From: Rallus limicola
Taxonomy: Eukaryota; Chordata; Aves; Gruiformes; Rallidae
Assembly: GCA_022605955.1 (NCBI GenBank)
Contig: JAKCOZ010000106.1
Coordinates: 372,001-436,000 of the forward strand
DNA: 64,000 bases
Direction of reading: 5' to 3'
The notes under the pieces are model-generated. The model searched no databases and was not told the origin of the DNA. It was given only the letters and a program-made list of their open reading frames with translations. This document shows, in pieces, positions 1 to 10,250 of the stretch. Numbering within the stretch: the first letter of the stretch is position 1; every line of letters starts with the position of its first letter. The position numbers and the translations under genes were made by a program.

Positions 1-765
1 GGACTTGGGGTGTTAAATTCAATAGATTCAGAAGTAATAATGAATAAATTGGCCGCTACCACAGTAGATATATCAAAACTAGAACAACCATTGAGATCTT
101 CATTATTAGCACTAGGGGCACAGCAATGGTTAATATCAAAAATACTTCCAAGGTGGGAACAAATGAATGTAAAAGATAATCAATTGACTACTGAGACACT
201 AGGTGGACTACAGAGTGACGTTGCCTTAGCTATTAGTTGCATCCAAACCCAGCTATAGGTACAATCAGTAGCAGCATCTATAATAAGAGAAGGGGAGGAA
301 GGCATATTTCCCACAGAGATTCGAAAGGTAGTTTGGGACAGTGCTACAGAAGTGGAAAGAAAACTCCAATGGTGGTGGAGTATGGTCAATTTCACCTATA
401 ACCCAAACACACATACAGTTACAGCCTTTGTGTTAACTATACATAATGCAGTAATAATAACCATACACCCCATTGTGGCCCTTGGGATTAATCATAATGA
501 TACTCTGTTGTATCCTTTGGAACATAGGACATGGGCTAGGAGGATTGGCAACAAGTGGCCAACAGTTGACCTTGAATCTTGTCTTGTGAGAGAACAGCAA
601 GGTTTTATTTGTGAAAGCAACACCATGACAGCTCAGGATGTTTGTTTAGGTACGGATCAAAAGAGATGGAAATTTGAGGCCCGACCAAAGGCAAATCTGA
701 AAACAATACTGACATATATAGGAAAAGGGTGGCGAGAGGTGAAAATACATCATGAGGAAGACAAC
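1..765 (+). pseudogene. Endogenous retroviral env relic
   Basis: The conceptual translation resembles the envelope glycoprotein ORFs of avian endogenous retroviruses. It has a leucine- and glutamine-rich helical stretch near the start, then conserved tryptophans and a cysteine-bearing segment. The frame from position 10 is stopped by TAG at 256-258 and then stays open in the same frame to 885. Retrovirus-like similarity fades around 735-765, where CpG-rich DNA begins. Both ends of env are absent: the 5' part lies outside the window, and the transmembrane and cytoplasmic parts are missing. No LTR is seen here. It cannot make a full envelope protein. The family call rests on recalled resemblance. 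Confidence 0.6.
256..258 (+). other. In-frame stop inside the env relic
   Basis: TAG splits the reading frame; the frame resumes immediately downstream with the same env-like character, so a single substitution is the simplest cause. Confidence 0.7.
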
Positions 766-774
766 GACCAAGGA

Positions 775-783
775 GCATGCGCA
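775..783 (+). promoter_or_regulatory. NRF1-like half palindrome
   Basis: GCATGCGCA fits the core of the NRF1 consensus (YGCGCAYGCGCR) on one side. It lies at the upstream edge of the CpG island. Confidence 0.4.
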
Positions 784-813
784 GTAGAGCGCTGTGAGGC
801 TGCCCTACGTATC

Positions 814-827
814 CTGCGCATGCGCTC
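814..827. promoter_or_regulatory. NRF1 consensus site
   Basis: CTGCGCATGCGCTC contains the full palindromic TGCGCATGCGC core of NRF1 sites, typical of housekeeping CpG-island promoters. It is the second such element within about 50 bases. Confidence 0.55.
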
Positions 828-908
828 TGGGGTGTTGTGGAGCCCCGCGCTGTGCTGGGAAACATACTCGGCGCACGCGCCGTAAGGCTCGTACATGTCC
901 GGGCGTTC

Positions 909-914
909 CACGTG
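909..914. promoter_or_regulatory. CACGTG E-box
   Basis: A perfect palindromic E-box (USF/MYC type) sits inside the CpG island, about 90 bases downstream of the NRF1 palindrome. Confidence 0.4.
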
Positions 915-1439
915 GGCAGCGCGGAATTCGCTTCGGTTCTCGCCGCCGGTCCCGGCTCTGTGCTGGTTGGTGCCGCCGGCTCCGCGCTCGCTGCCGGTAA
1001 GGCTCCCTGCCGGTCGCGGCGGGCCGGGGCTCCGCGGCGTCGGTGCGGGTCCCGCGAGCGGCGAGGCGCCGCGCGTTCCCCGCCCGCGGCCGGCGTTGTC
1101 CCGGAGCCGGTCGGTGCCGGGCCGTTTCTTCGCGGCTCCGGCGGAGCGTCTGTGCCGGGCGGGAGGGCTCCGCGGTTCGCGGGCACTGCGCTCCGGGGGC
1201 CGCGGCGGGTTCTCGGGGGCTCCGGCCAGGCCAGAGCTCTCCTTCCCCCGAGCAGCCGGCACGGGGGAGGCGAGTCAGCCCGGGCTGGTTCCCCCGCGCC
1301 TGGCATGGCTTCCCCACGGCAGGGGCCGGGCGGCGCGGGGCACTGCTGGGTGCTTCCCGGGCATCCTGAGCGAGTCCGGGGCGTGGGGCCGGCGCTGGCG
1401 TTGGGGCAGCGCTCAGCAGCAGTTTGGGGTTGGTGCTGG

Positions 1440-1890
1440 GAAGGGTCGGGGATGGGGGAAAGGAGGCGGTGCGGGTTTTTTTTCGGGCTTGTGGTTTTCG
1501 CTGGGTTCTGGGGTTATCGGGGTTCTGTGGGGCTTTGCGTTGTGCCTGGGGTTAGCCGGGTGAGTGCGGGCTTGTGGGGTTGTTTGAGTTGGATAGGGGA
1601 AGCTGTTTGGGGCTGGCGTGTTTTTGGGGCTGCGTGGAGTGTCTGGGGTTTGTGTCTCTTTTTACTGTCGGCTTGTGTGTTTTGTGGCTCGTGGGGCTGT
1701 TTTGGCAGAGGAGGGCTTGGGGCTCCTGCTGTGGTTTTTGTGGCGTTTAGTTGGGTTTTTTTTTGCTGTGTGGGTTTGTGGGTTTTTTTATTTTTATTTT
1801 TCTTTGGGTTTTAGTGGTGTCTATGGCTTTTGGGTTTCTTAAATTTTTTTTTCTTTTCTGTTCCTGATGGGCTCAGGTGTTGCATGGGGT
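1440..1890 (+). other. G/T-skewed tract downstream of CpG island
   Basis: The top strand is almost free of C and A for hundreds of bases, with runs of G and T. Strong positive GC skew just downstream of a CpG island is the classic arrangement of R-loop-forming promoters. No gene is recognisable; the open frames here are low-complexity (W/G/F/V-rich). Confidence 0.5.
1714..1875 (+). repeat. Diverged direct repeat, copy 1
   Basis: The order of motifs (GGCT-CCTGCTGTGG, GTGGCRTTTAGT, a T-rich block, GTGGGTTTCTT-like end, CCTGATGG) is repeated about 1,020 bases downstream at 2,738-2,893. The copies differ by many substitutions and indels. Confidence 0.5.
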
Positions 1891-2737
1891 TCTTTTTATT
1901 TCTTCCAAACTGCGAATTCCCGGGTTGTCAGGAGCGCCAGTTTTCCCCTTTTCCTGTGGCTCCCCAAGTATAATTGCCAAATGGTTCCCCTTATACTTGC
2001 CGTTGTGATTCCGATGTTCCCTTTTGTTTATTGGAAACTGAGAACGTTGCTCATGTATCCACCAGAAATGTAACCTGTTTCTTTTCTTCTTCTTTTTCTT
2101 TTTTTCTCGCCCCCTGGTTTTAGCTTATTTGAAATCTTGCTTGCTCAGCGGAAGGTACGGCAGGGATTATCGGGGCAGTGGTAGCAATATCTAATTCTGT
2201 CAATTCCTTTTAGTGCCAAATGCTTCCAGCATGTTTTGGAAGCTGTACCTGCAGAGCAAGGTCCTTGAGGCTTTTATGGGTTTGCGTTCTCTATTCACTC
2301 TGATTTTTCTCTTAAGAGTAAATGCAGGCAGGGGACCTCGTCCCATTTTCCTTTCCTTTTACAAAACAGTCTTAACTGCAGAATAGTCTTACGGGTCAGG
2401 GTTCCATTCAGAGGTCACTTCTTGCTATTTCATTTATTTACTGGCCACTCGTGGTGACCGTATTCAGTGACCTGCTTTTTATAAAAAGTAGTACCGTGCT
2501 ATAGCATGTGCAGGTAAACTGTCAGGCTCGTTTTTTCTCTTCTTTCCCTGCTGAAGGCGAGAGCTGAGGAGCTGGTGTTCCCCGTGAGAAGGTCACGCGT
2601 AACCCCGGGGCTGGGGATTTGTCTGGGTTTTTTTTTAACCTCCTGTTGTGAGGAGGGTTGCGGTTCTCTGCTTGTTGAAGGCAGGAGCTTGAATTTTCTT
2701 TTCCACGCTGCGACTTCAAGGGCTGTCAGAAGGGTTT
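1890..2737. other. No gene recognised
   Basis: Mixed-composition DNA between the two direct-repeat copies. No exon, RNA gene or mobile element was recognised. Confidence 0.4.
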
Positions 2738-2893
2738 GGGGCTTCTGTTGTGGTTTTTTGTGGCATTTAGTGGTTTTTTTGGTTTGTTTTTTTGCTCTGT
2801 GGGGTTTTTTGTATTTTCCTTTTAATTGGGTTGTAGTGTTTTCTGTGGCTTGTGGGTTTCTTCAGTTTTTTTTTTCTTCTCTGGCCCTGATGG
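2738..2893 (+). repeat. Diverged direct repeat, copy 2
   Basis: Second copy of the T/G-rich repeat at 1,714-1,875, in the same orientation, ending in the same CCTGATGG motif. The surrounding sequence upstream (CTGCGA..TC..GG..TGTCAG) also shows weak similarity, so the duplicated unit may be about 1 kb. Confidence 0.5.
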
Positions 2894-3229
2894 ACCAGAC
2901 AATCCAGCAGCCTATGTGCACACCATGAGCCCTCTTTACCCCCTTTGTCCCTCTGTTTTCTCGTGCTGCTTCCACAGTCACAGCATTGGAAAATTCTCTA
3001 AAACTAGGATTGTCCTAGTAGTTTGATTCACTTGTAGGGTATTTATCTCAGGGCTATCAACTTGAAGAGCAGCCGCTTGACAATTTATTTATTTATTTAT
3101 GTCAGCCTTGTTTTAAGGAAGAATGTACAGAAAGGACCAGGGACGTGCAACGAGGAGAAAGGAAAGTGCAAGTAAGTTCTGAGCGAGGGCAACACCCTAA
3201 ATGCTGCGAGTGACTGAAGTGGCCAAGAG
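2894..3229. other. No gene recognised
   Basis: Contains a short (ATTT)n microsatellite at 3,083-3,100 and otherwise nothing identifiable. Confidence 0.4.
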
Positions 3230-3302
3230 ATTTTAGCCTTAGCCTTTCAGTGACATGGGGCCCGATGAATGCCCCAGGTCACTGAAAGGCTAAGGCTAAA
3301 AT
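3230..3302. repeat. Near-perfect inverted repeat (hairpin)
   Basis: Arms 3,230-3,261 and 3,271-3,302 are 32 nt each and complementary at 31 of 32 positions (one A/G mismatch), separated by a 9-nt loop. Transcribed, either strand would give a long stable stem-loop of pre-miRNA size. It may be a foldback element, a recent palindromic duplication or a small-RNA hairpin; no known family was recognised. Confidence 0.8.
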
Positions 3303-3937
3303 GAATGCAATTTATTTGGGTGCCACAGAGGGCTCTTGGAAAGAGCTACAGGAAAACCTGCAGCTGGTGCAGCAGAGGAATCCTCAGGAACCGGGCGTGC
3401 TTGTTCCCACACCAGACTTTGCAGGCACTGAAGAGATTTGAGTCAAGTTGGTGACCGTGCAGAAAATGCATTCACTGGAAAAGCAAGTCCTGCTGCTGCT
3501 GAGAATCTGCAGACTGGTTTAGGTGGCTCTGGAGAACAAGTCAAGTACAGTGCTTCGTGTGGCTGGAGTTCCTCTGCTCCTCCAGACACAGACTTGCCCT
3601 TCAGTAGAGGAAACCCAGCCTCTGATTCTCCCTTTTGAGCGGAGTTCTTTCTCTCTGCTTCTTTCCTGACCTCTTTGGCAGGGCGCCGTACAGCTGGCAG
3701 GTGAAGTAGAGCTGTCAGTCCTGACCGGAGCGTCCCAAAGGGGTCAGGCTTTGCGTGCCGCAGCATCAGAGCGCCAGCGGTTTATTGTGCAGGATCTTGG
3801 GGATCAACACCTGGGGTTTTTTTTCCTTTTTCCTTCTGGCCAGTGTGGCGAGAGGAGCGTCTGCTCCGCAGCAGCGGCGGCTCTGGGCTCGGGGTGGCTG
3901 TGTCAGGCCAGGCTTCCTCCTCATGCTGCGGAACCAG
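3303..3937. other. No gene recognised
   Basis: ORFs of 66-107 codons cross this interval but show no family resemblance. The part just upstream of the histone-like exon may hold decayed histone sequence, but I could not align it. Confidence 0.35.
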
Positions 3938-4004
3938 CCGTGGGCGAGTGAGCGCTACAGCTGCTGTCTACATCGCGGCCGTGCTGGAGTATCTCACTGC
4001 CGGG
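3938..4004 (+). pseudogene. H2A.Z-like histone exon relic
   Basis: Frame 3,938-4,004 reads RGRVSATAAVY-IAAVLEYLTAG, close to the histone-fold alpha-2 region of H2A variants and nearest to H2A.Z, which has GRVGATAAVYSAAILEYLTAE. The final Glu is replaced by Gly, and GTAGGT follows directly as a splice donor, matching where I recall an H2AZ exon ending. Upstream residues do not continue the histone sequence, and the rest of the histone fold is not found downstream. The exon layout argues for a segmental copy rather than a retrocopy. Confidence 0.55.
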
Positions 4005-4322
4005 GTAGGTCCTAACCTTCCTCCTGAGGCCTGGGCAGGGAGGTGGGAGACCCCAGAGGGAAAAGCTCACAAGAAATTCCTTTTATCAAGAAGGTTGGAC
4101 GCTGGCTAGTGTTTTTTAAGTTCTTGGGCTTGGCAATATTGCAGAGAGATAGCAAATTCTTTTGGGAAATAGGCTACACAGATCTATTAAAACTGTAGCA
4201 ATTACATATCTGAAGATTCTTTTTAGCCAGTGGTTTTCTAGTCATAGTACACTTCGCATTCCATTAAAGCAAAAGTTGAATAGCAATGAAAATAACTACA
4301 TTGTATGAAAAGATTAACATAT
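4005..4322. other. No gene recognised
   Basis: Intron-like DNA between the histone relic and the LTR. No histone continuation was found. Confidence 0.4.
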
Positions 4323-4892
4323 TGTCCTGGTTTCAGTCAGGATAGAGTTAACTTCACTTGTAGCAGCGGATGGGATGCTGTGTTTGGGAGTTACAATGAA
4401 AGCAGTGCTGAGAACACCCTGATGTTTTTAGTTGCAGTCAGACAGTCAAAGCCAGGACAGGTGACCCAGATGGGCCAAAGAGAGTATTCCATGCCAATTA
4501 CGTCCTGCCCAGGATAACGGGGGCTGATGGGAGGAGGAAGAAGAGGCGATTCCGGGGACGCGAGGGTCTTGGGGGACGGTAGGGTTCCGGGACAGCTCTG
4601 GGTGGTGCGGCCTGAGCTGTGTGGTTGGGTGAGAAACTGCATTGTGTATCAATAGTTTCATATTCTTTTGCTCTAAAGTCCTGTTAGCATTGTTATATTT
4701 TATCTTTCTGTTATCTTAGTAAACTATCCTTATCCCAACCCACGGGCCTCTTAGTTTCTTGGGTTTGGAGCTATTTGCCCCTTCCTTTTCCCTTCCCTTG
4801 TTTCCCCCCCTTTCCCTTTTCTCCTGCTCTTTTACTTTAAGGAGCAGGCAGCTGTGTGGATCTCGGCCCACAGCCAGGGTGAAACCACAACA
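4323..4892 (+). mobile_element. Solo LTR of an avian endogenous retrovirus
   Basis: It begins TGTCCTGGTTTCAG and ends GAAACCACAACA, so it has TG...CA termini. The CAGGATAGAGTTAA motif near the start, the CCAGGACAG/GACCCA block and the late ATCCCAACCCACG block follow the order of an LTR family common in neoavian genomes. The TAAACTATCC segment before CCAACCCACG occupies the usual polyadenylation/R region. No internal retroviral sequence adjoins it. Flanking bases do not show a convincing target-site duplication, so the insertion is old or one flank has been rearranged. Confidence 0.75.
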
Positions 4893-5121
4893 GGAGGTAA
4901 GGAGAGCTCATGGATGGGACATTACACAATTTTCCTTCCCTACACATTATGACAGTCTTGAAAGCTGTGGTGCAGTGTGACGATGGCATTGTAGGGGTTG
5001 TATTTTTCCATTCCCAGATATTGCCTGGCTCTGTGTCTAGCAAAAGCCTCTTCAGGGATACAAAGTGTACCAGAGGTGTACTGTAATAGGTAATTATGTT
5101 CCATTTTCCTCTTTGTTGCAG
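4893..5121. other. Short intron-like sequence before PRKAR2A-like exons
   Basis: Ends in a pyrimidine-rich tract and TTGCAG acceptor. No upstream PRKAR2A exons were found in the window, so the copy is 5'-truncated or its earlier exons lie before position 1. Confidence 0.5.
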
Positions 5122-5196
5122 GCATCAGAGCGAATAAAGATAGTGGATGTTACAGGAGAGAAGGTGTATCAAGATGGGGAACGTATCATTTCTCAG
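5122..5196 (+). pseudogene. PRKAR2A: PRKAR2A-like exon a
   Basis: 75 nt, 25 codons, beginning [10 protein letters not shown] and ending RIISQ. Acceptor TTGCAG and donor GTACTT. It covers the start of the CNB-B domain. Confidence 0.75.
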
Positions 5197-7585
5197 GTAC
5201 TTGAAATCTGAAATTCTCTTTATCATTCTCCTGTCTTTGCTGCTTTTCTCCTATTTGGAATTGACTTACAAAATCCTATTAATTGGGCCAACTTAGCATC
5301 GCTTATTCTTTTAATATTTCCAATTTATTTAACCACTTCTTGAATGCTTAGGGATTGTACAGTATGTCTTTTGCTAGAAATTTATTCCACTGCTTTAGCT
5401 TCTGGGCTTTTCTTCTCTCTTTACAAATGGTCTTTGCAAGCTTTCAAGAGGAGCATGCCTGAAGAAGCTGGAATGAAATGACTGTCTGTGCAGCTTTCCA
5501 TGGAAGCCCCCAGGTAGAGTTTTCTAGGCACCTTTGGCCAGATTAAAGCAGGAATCACAAGACTGTAGTTCCATCACCTCTAATTCCTAGGTTTGACTGA
5601 AGAACAAAAGCAATTCAACAGGAGTATGATTTGGGTGAAATGAGAAGATATCGTTAGGAATGACTGGCCCCAGTTAACTGTTTGAAGAAACTGTTGGGGT
5701 TAATTAAAACCACCTTTTTTCCTGATGCTCTTAAAAAAAACCCAGTATTCCAGTGGTGGAATAGTGTAGCTACAATCCACAGACATTAGTTGTTGGTATA
5801 TATTTTGTCTGCTGTAAGAGATTAAAGCCAGAATGGTGGAACATGAAGCTGGAGAAACTCATGCTAAATCTGTTGGAATTTTTTTTTGGCTGACAGACAA
5901 ATAACTTTTTGGAACACTGTTGCTGTTGAGACACTAGAATTTCGCATCAGGTTTAGCTCAGGGTTGCTTTGTTTGTTGCAAAAGTTCAAGAAGTTAATGC
6001 AAGAAAGTCATTGGCTTACCTGGAATTGCAGGCTTCAATCACAACTGTTGTCTTGTTTTATAAACAGAATGAGACTCCTTGATAATGTCTTGAATAATTA
6101 ATCTTAATTGCCTTGAATGTCAGATAACTCTGAATGCAGTAAACCTTGCTGATAACCAAATACTGCCAAATTACTTCTCTCCAAAAATACCCACGATTTT
6201 GTAAGTTAAATCTTCTTGCATAAGAAAAATCAAAGTTTATCAATCAGCCTCAGAACTGGGAACCCATGCAGTCAGTGATCCAATTATGCAGTTGGTTTTT
6301 CATCTTTTGTAATAACTGAATTAAGGACAGGGATGTAATTACCCTTAAAAGGAGGTTTAATAGTCTCAGTAGGTCTGGGTGATGGTAACACACACTGCTA
6401 AAGATGATGAAATAGTATGCCTGTAAAAGAAGTGCTAGCTCTTCCATTGCAGCAGTTGCATCAGTACCATGAAGCCCTTTTCCTCTTGTGGATAAGTTCA
6501 CATTCTGATGATATTTCTGGAATTTGACCCTTCAGTTAAGGGCTGTATGCTCTAAAGCACTTGAAGATTCCTAGTGCCTGTCTGTGTTATGTGGAAGTCT
6601 CAGTTTGTTTTCATTCTTTCAAAAAAATAAGCACTCTTCCAGCACTTACTGTGCAGAGTGCATCATTAGTTCATGTTGTGATAGAGGGCAATAGTGGATG
6701 AAAGGCTTTGTTCTGGATGGTTTGTGATCATCCCCTGAAAGTTTAGCTAAGGGCCTAATTTCTTCTGTAACTCCATGTTAAAATCTTGCATCATCTTCTC
6801 CCAGCCAATGTTTCCTACTCGAGTTGTAATCTCTCTCCATCTTACCATCACGTTCATAGGCTCCTTGCCCACTCGACTTAATATCCTTATTTCACAACAC
6901 AGTTTCACAGGGTTCTATTCTGGTGGTGTTTTTTCTGTTTGTGAGCTGCTTCCATTCCCTTCGCAGTTCCTTGTGCAGCCTCTGTTTCCTGAAGCCTTTA
7001 GTCCCTTTCCTTCTGATTCATAGCAGGAGGCATGTGCTGGCTGTCCACTTCCAGTGCTATACCAAACCCACTGCGGTTGGCATAGAGAGGGAGCGTCCTG
7101 TCTGTTGGATACAGCTAGTCTGGATTCTGCTGATGTCCCACTATTTTACCTTGGATTGGCTGAGCTCATGCTTAGTTTAATGGATCTATCTTCCCACTGA
7201 CATCTAGAAATGTGGTCGCTAAATTGATGGTTCATTACAGCTTGCTTCTAGAAATTCTAGGTCCTGCCTAGTGTCACTGTTGGGTGCTTCCATCAGGATC
7301 AGATGATTTGCATTTAATGGTTCTGCTGTATATCGTTGATGTCTTTTGCGTTTTCCTTTCCACCTGCCCTCTCACTGAATGATGTGTACCAGTAGTTCCT
7401 TCCCCTTTGGGTTCCTCTAGCATATTACCCAGCCCACCACCTTTTCATGTTAAGAATTTTAGTGTTTGTCAATTCCAGATGCTTTTTGCATGAGACCTAG
7501 TTCAGAGTGAGTGCTTTAATACTATTTACACATATTCTTGCAGTAAACTAGAAAAATAATTTGTTTTGCCTTTTCCTCTTCACAG

Positions 7586-7651
7586 GGCGATAAAGCAGAT
7601 TGTTTTTACATTGTAGAATCTGGTGAAGTAAAAATCTCGGTTAAAAGCAAG
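7586..7651 (+). pseudogene. PRKAR2A: PRKAR2A-like exon b
   Basis: 66 nt, 22 codons, GDKADCFYIVESGEVKISVK. Acceptor CACAG and donor GTGAGT. Open and in phase with exon a. Confidence 0.75.
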
Positions 7652-8228
7652 GTGAGTTGAATTGAAATGGTATGATTAAGCTTTAGGTCAACGCTAATTT
7701 GATCGATTTGAGTGGTGTGAAAGAGCCTACCCTGAGCTTGTATCTGCTTCTCTGCAAAAAAGCCTGATCCACTCTCCCTGGCCATAAGGGTGGAGATGAA
7801 ACTTTTTTCTCAGGAATTATAGCAAGCTGCAACTTGGAAAACCTGGGGTCTGTCGTCTCTAGTGACATACTAGACACTGGCATTTGAATGGATCTCTGTA
7901 CGGCTTGAAGCTGCCTTCAGGAACACAGTGTTGTTCACAATAAAACCTGTGTTAGGCTAGTGTAGTAGCAGTTCCCAAAGCTGTGACAGTAAGTGTCTGC
8001 CAACCTTGACTCTTGTGGGCTGGTGCATGCTTCTGTCGTCAGACTTCTCGTGGAACATGCTGTTAAGGTGCTCTGCCAGTGCAGAGTATGACTTGGGACT
8101 TGCTAGTTTCAAAGCCTTAAACCAAGGAGCTGGTGCTCGTTGCACCATCTGTAAGATACCCAGGCTTAACTGTAGCTTCATACAAAGGCAGAACAGCATG
8201 CAAATAATGAAAATCTACTGTTTGACAG

Positions 8229-8431
<203 letters not shown>

Positions 8432-8915
8432 TGAGTGAGCAGCTGTTCAAAGCCTAGCAGCCTTTTGGTAACTGGTGCTCAGGCACAAGAAGCTCGGAGC
8501 ATGGGCTGGAGCAGCTCTTCACACTGAGCTTGAGCAGCACCGCTGCTTCCTTCCAGCAGGTTCTGGTTTATCTGCTTGTGTGGCCTGTACTCTTTGAAGG
8601 GGTAAGTAGCATCAGCTTCTTGTTTACAGTTGGTCACACACAGCTTTCGTCATGCAGTTTTTTCCAATGCCAGTGTGCTGTGTGTTTGGCTTCTGTATTT
8701 ATCCTTGAGGTCAGGTGTGTATTTCATTAATGCTGTTTCTTCAAATAACAGCAGAGAGGAAAATGGGAAATACCATTTCTCTTTCTGTGGCTTCTGTCGA
8801 ACTCTCAGACCTGAATGGGTTGGACTGTATGTCTGAGTTCTGAGCTGAAAAAATAGTTGGGTGTGTAAAGTCCTTTCTGACAGACAGTCTTGTCTTCACT
8901 TGTGTTCCTTTGCAG

Positions 8916-9076
8916 TCATGGATGTGCAAGCATTTGAGAGGTTGCTTGGACCCTGTATGGACATTATGAAGAGGACTATAACACGTTACGAGGAGCAGCT
9001 GGTGGCGATGTTTGGCTCTAGCATGGACCTGTTGGATCCAGGAAATGAGGCACAGGGTACCTCAGTGCCTTCTTAG
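8916..9076 (+). pseudogene. PRKAR2A: PRKAR2A-like terminal exon
   Basis: Begins with [20 protein letters not shown], highly conserved in PKA RII subunits, continues through [20 protein letters not shown], and ends at TAG 9,074-9,076. The C-terminal tail (EAQGTSVPS) is a little longer than the mammalian 2A tail as I recall it. Confidence 0.8.
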
Positions 9077-9689
9077 TTCAAGGCACAGAAAAGCCTCCTA
9101 TCAGCAACGACTCAGAAGGAAAATGGACACTATGGAACAGTTACTGCTGCTGTCTCCTTGGGCATTTTAGAAACCATAAACAAGTCTCAGCACAGATGGA
9201 TTGCTCGCTCCCTGTCTCCGCTTCGCTGCTGATACTTCATTCTTAGACCTAGATTAAAGATGATTCTAACCCTGTGTTCACTTACTTGGTTCAGAATGGC
9301 ATCTGTCCAACAGTTCAAGTGCCTGATATGAAACCCAAAGTGTGCAAGGTATAGAAGCCTCCTTCCTTCTGGTGTTACTGTTGGGATAAATTTTCAGATC
9401 ACAGGGGAGAGTGTGCTTAGCAAGCCAATGCAGGTGGTGAAGCACTACTATATTTTAAGAGTTTTCTGAGCAGCAAAGAAAATGGTTTTACTCTGTGCTG
9501 CCCCAAACAGTGCAGTGGTTCAGATCAAATGGCCTGATGATCGTTGCCATCTCCCCAGATCTGCTCCTTGTTCCTGACACGGAGTACACTTCACTGTGGT
9601 GAGATCACAACACATGAGCTGCTCTTGCTTACAGAGATCCTTTACCCTGCTGAATTCCCCAGGGCGCTCTTGGTGACTGGGTCCGTTTT
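9077..9689. other. Presumed 3' UTR and intergenic DNA
   Basis: The stretch after the PRKAR2A-like stop has no further exon. It leads directly into the CpG island of the PXK copy, so the two gene remnants are head-to-tail and under 720 bp apart. Confidence 0.5.
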
Positions 9690-10250
9690 ACAGCTTTTTA
9701 AGGAGGTGGCGGGCGGGCGGCGCTAAGGCCCGGCGGCGGCCCCGGGAAGCAGGTTGGCGGCGCCGGGCTCCTCGCTCTTCGCCCCGGGATGGCCTTCATG
9801 GAGAAACCGCCGGCCGGCGAGGTGCTGCTGGACGACACGGTGCCGCTGACAGCGCAGATGGAGGCGAGCCGAAGCCCGCACTCCCACACGGGGAGCGGCG
9901 CCGGCCAGCGGGCAGGCCGGGCCGCGGGGGCGGTGGGAGAGGCCGGGGCAGGGGGTGGGGGGGGGCGGCAGGGGAGAGAGGTAACGGAAGGGAGCCGGGT
10001 AACGGGGGGGCTGGGCAGGCCGCCCGAGGCGGTGTCCGGCGTACGCGGGGCCGGGGCACTGGCGGAGCGAGGGGGAGCGGGGCTGGGCGGGGGCCCGCCG
10101 CTGAGCCCGGCAGGACCGAGGCCAAGGGTGGCGGGAGGCGCCGGGGCAGGGCCCGGGGCAGGTTTGGGAGGAGGGGCGGGCCGGGGCTGCGAGGGGCCGG
10201 GCGGCCGGCGTGGCGCTGCGGGGGAAGCGGGGCCGAGAACCCCGGAGCGC
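9690..10250 (+). promoter_or_regulatory. CpG island with PXK-like exon 1
   Basis: GC-rich DNA with abundant CpG surrounds the first coding exon of the PXK copy. CpG content is not visibly eroded, which suggests this promoter stayed unmethylated in the germline until recently. G-runs near 9,950-9,966 could form G-quadruplexes. Confidence 0.7.
9789..9890 (+). pseudogene. PXK: PXK-like exon 1 with damaged splice donor
   Basis: ATG at 9,789 opens MAFMEKPPAGEVLLDDTVPL, the PXK N-terminus, and 34 codons end with SHT. The next bases are GGGAGC where a GTGAGC-type donor would be expected, so the +2 T appears to be replaced by G. Normal splicing to exon 2 should fail. Confidence 0.85.

Larger units (their letters stand above)
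770..1420 (+). promoter_or_regulatory. CpG island, promoter-like, gene unknown
   Basis: This tract is dense in undepleted CpG and abuts the retroviral relic. It contains NRF1-type palindromes and an E-box near its 5' edge. A GTAAG splice donor follows a GC-rich stretch near 996. The change from balanced GC to a strongly G-rich top strand downstream suggests transcription toward the + strand. Several overlapping ORFs cross it, but open frames are expected in GC-rich DNA and none matches a family I know. It could be the promoter and first exon of an unidentified gene or of a lost gene. Confidence 0.6.

Noticed and set aside
605..1306. 233-codon antisense ORF
   Set aside because: Overlaps the env relic on the opposite strand and then CpG-island DNA; R/P/A-rich with no recognisable domain.
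837..1814. 325-codon ORF across the CpG island and G/T tract
   Set aside because: GC-rich then G/T-rich low-complexity translation; it crosses a plausible splice donor and resembles no known protein.
3438..3638. Possible further H2A.Z exon (GKASPAAAENLQ)
   Set aside because: Only a short GKA-like match without the SRSQRAGLQ motif or a correct splice context.
4305..4517. 70-codon ORF in the LTR
   Set aside because: Lies across the LTR 5' end; LTRs of this family are not known to me to encode protein.
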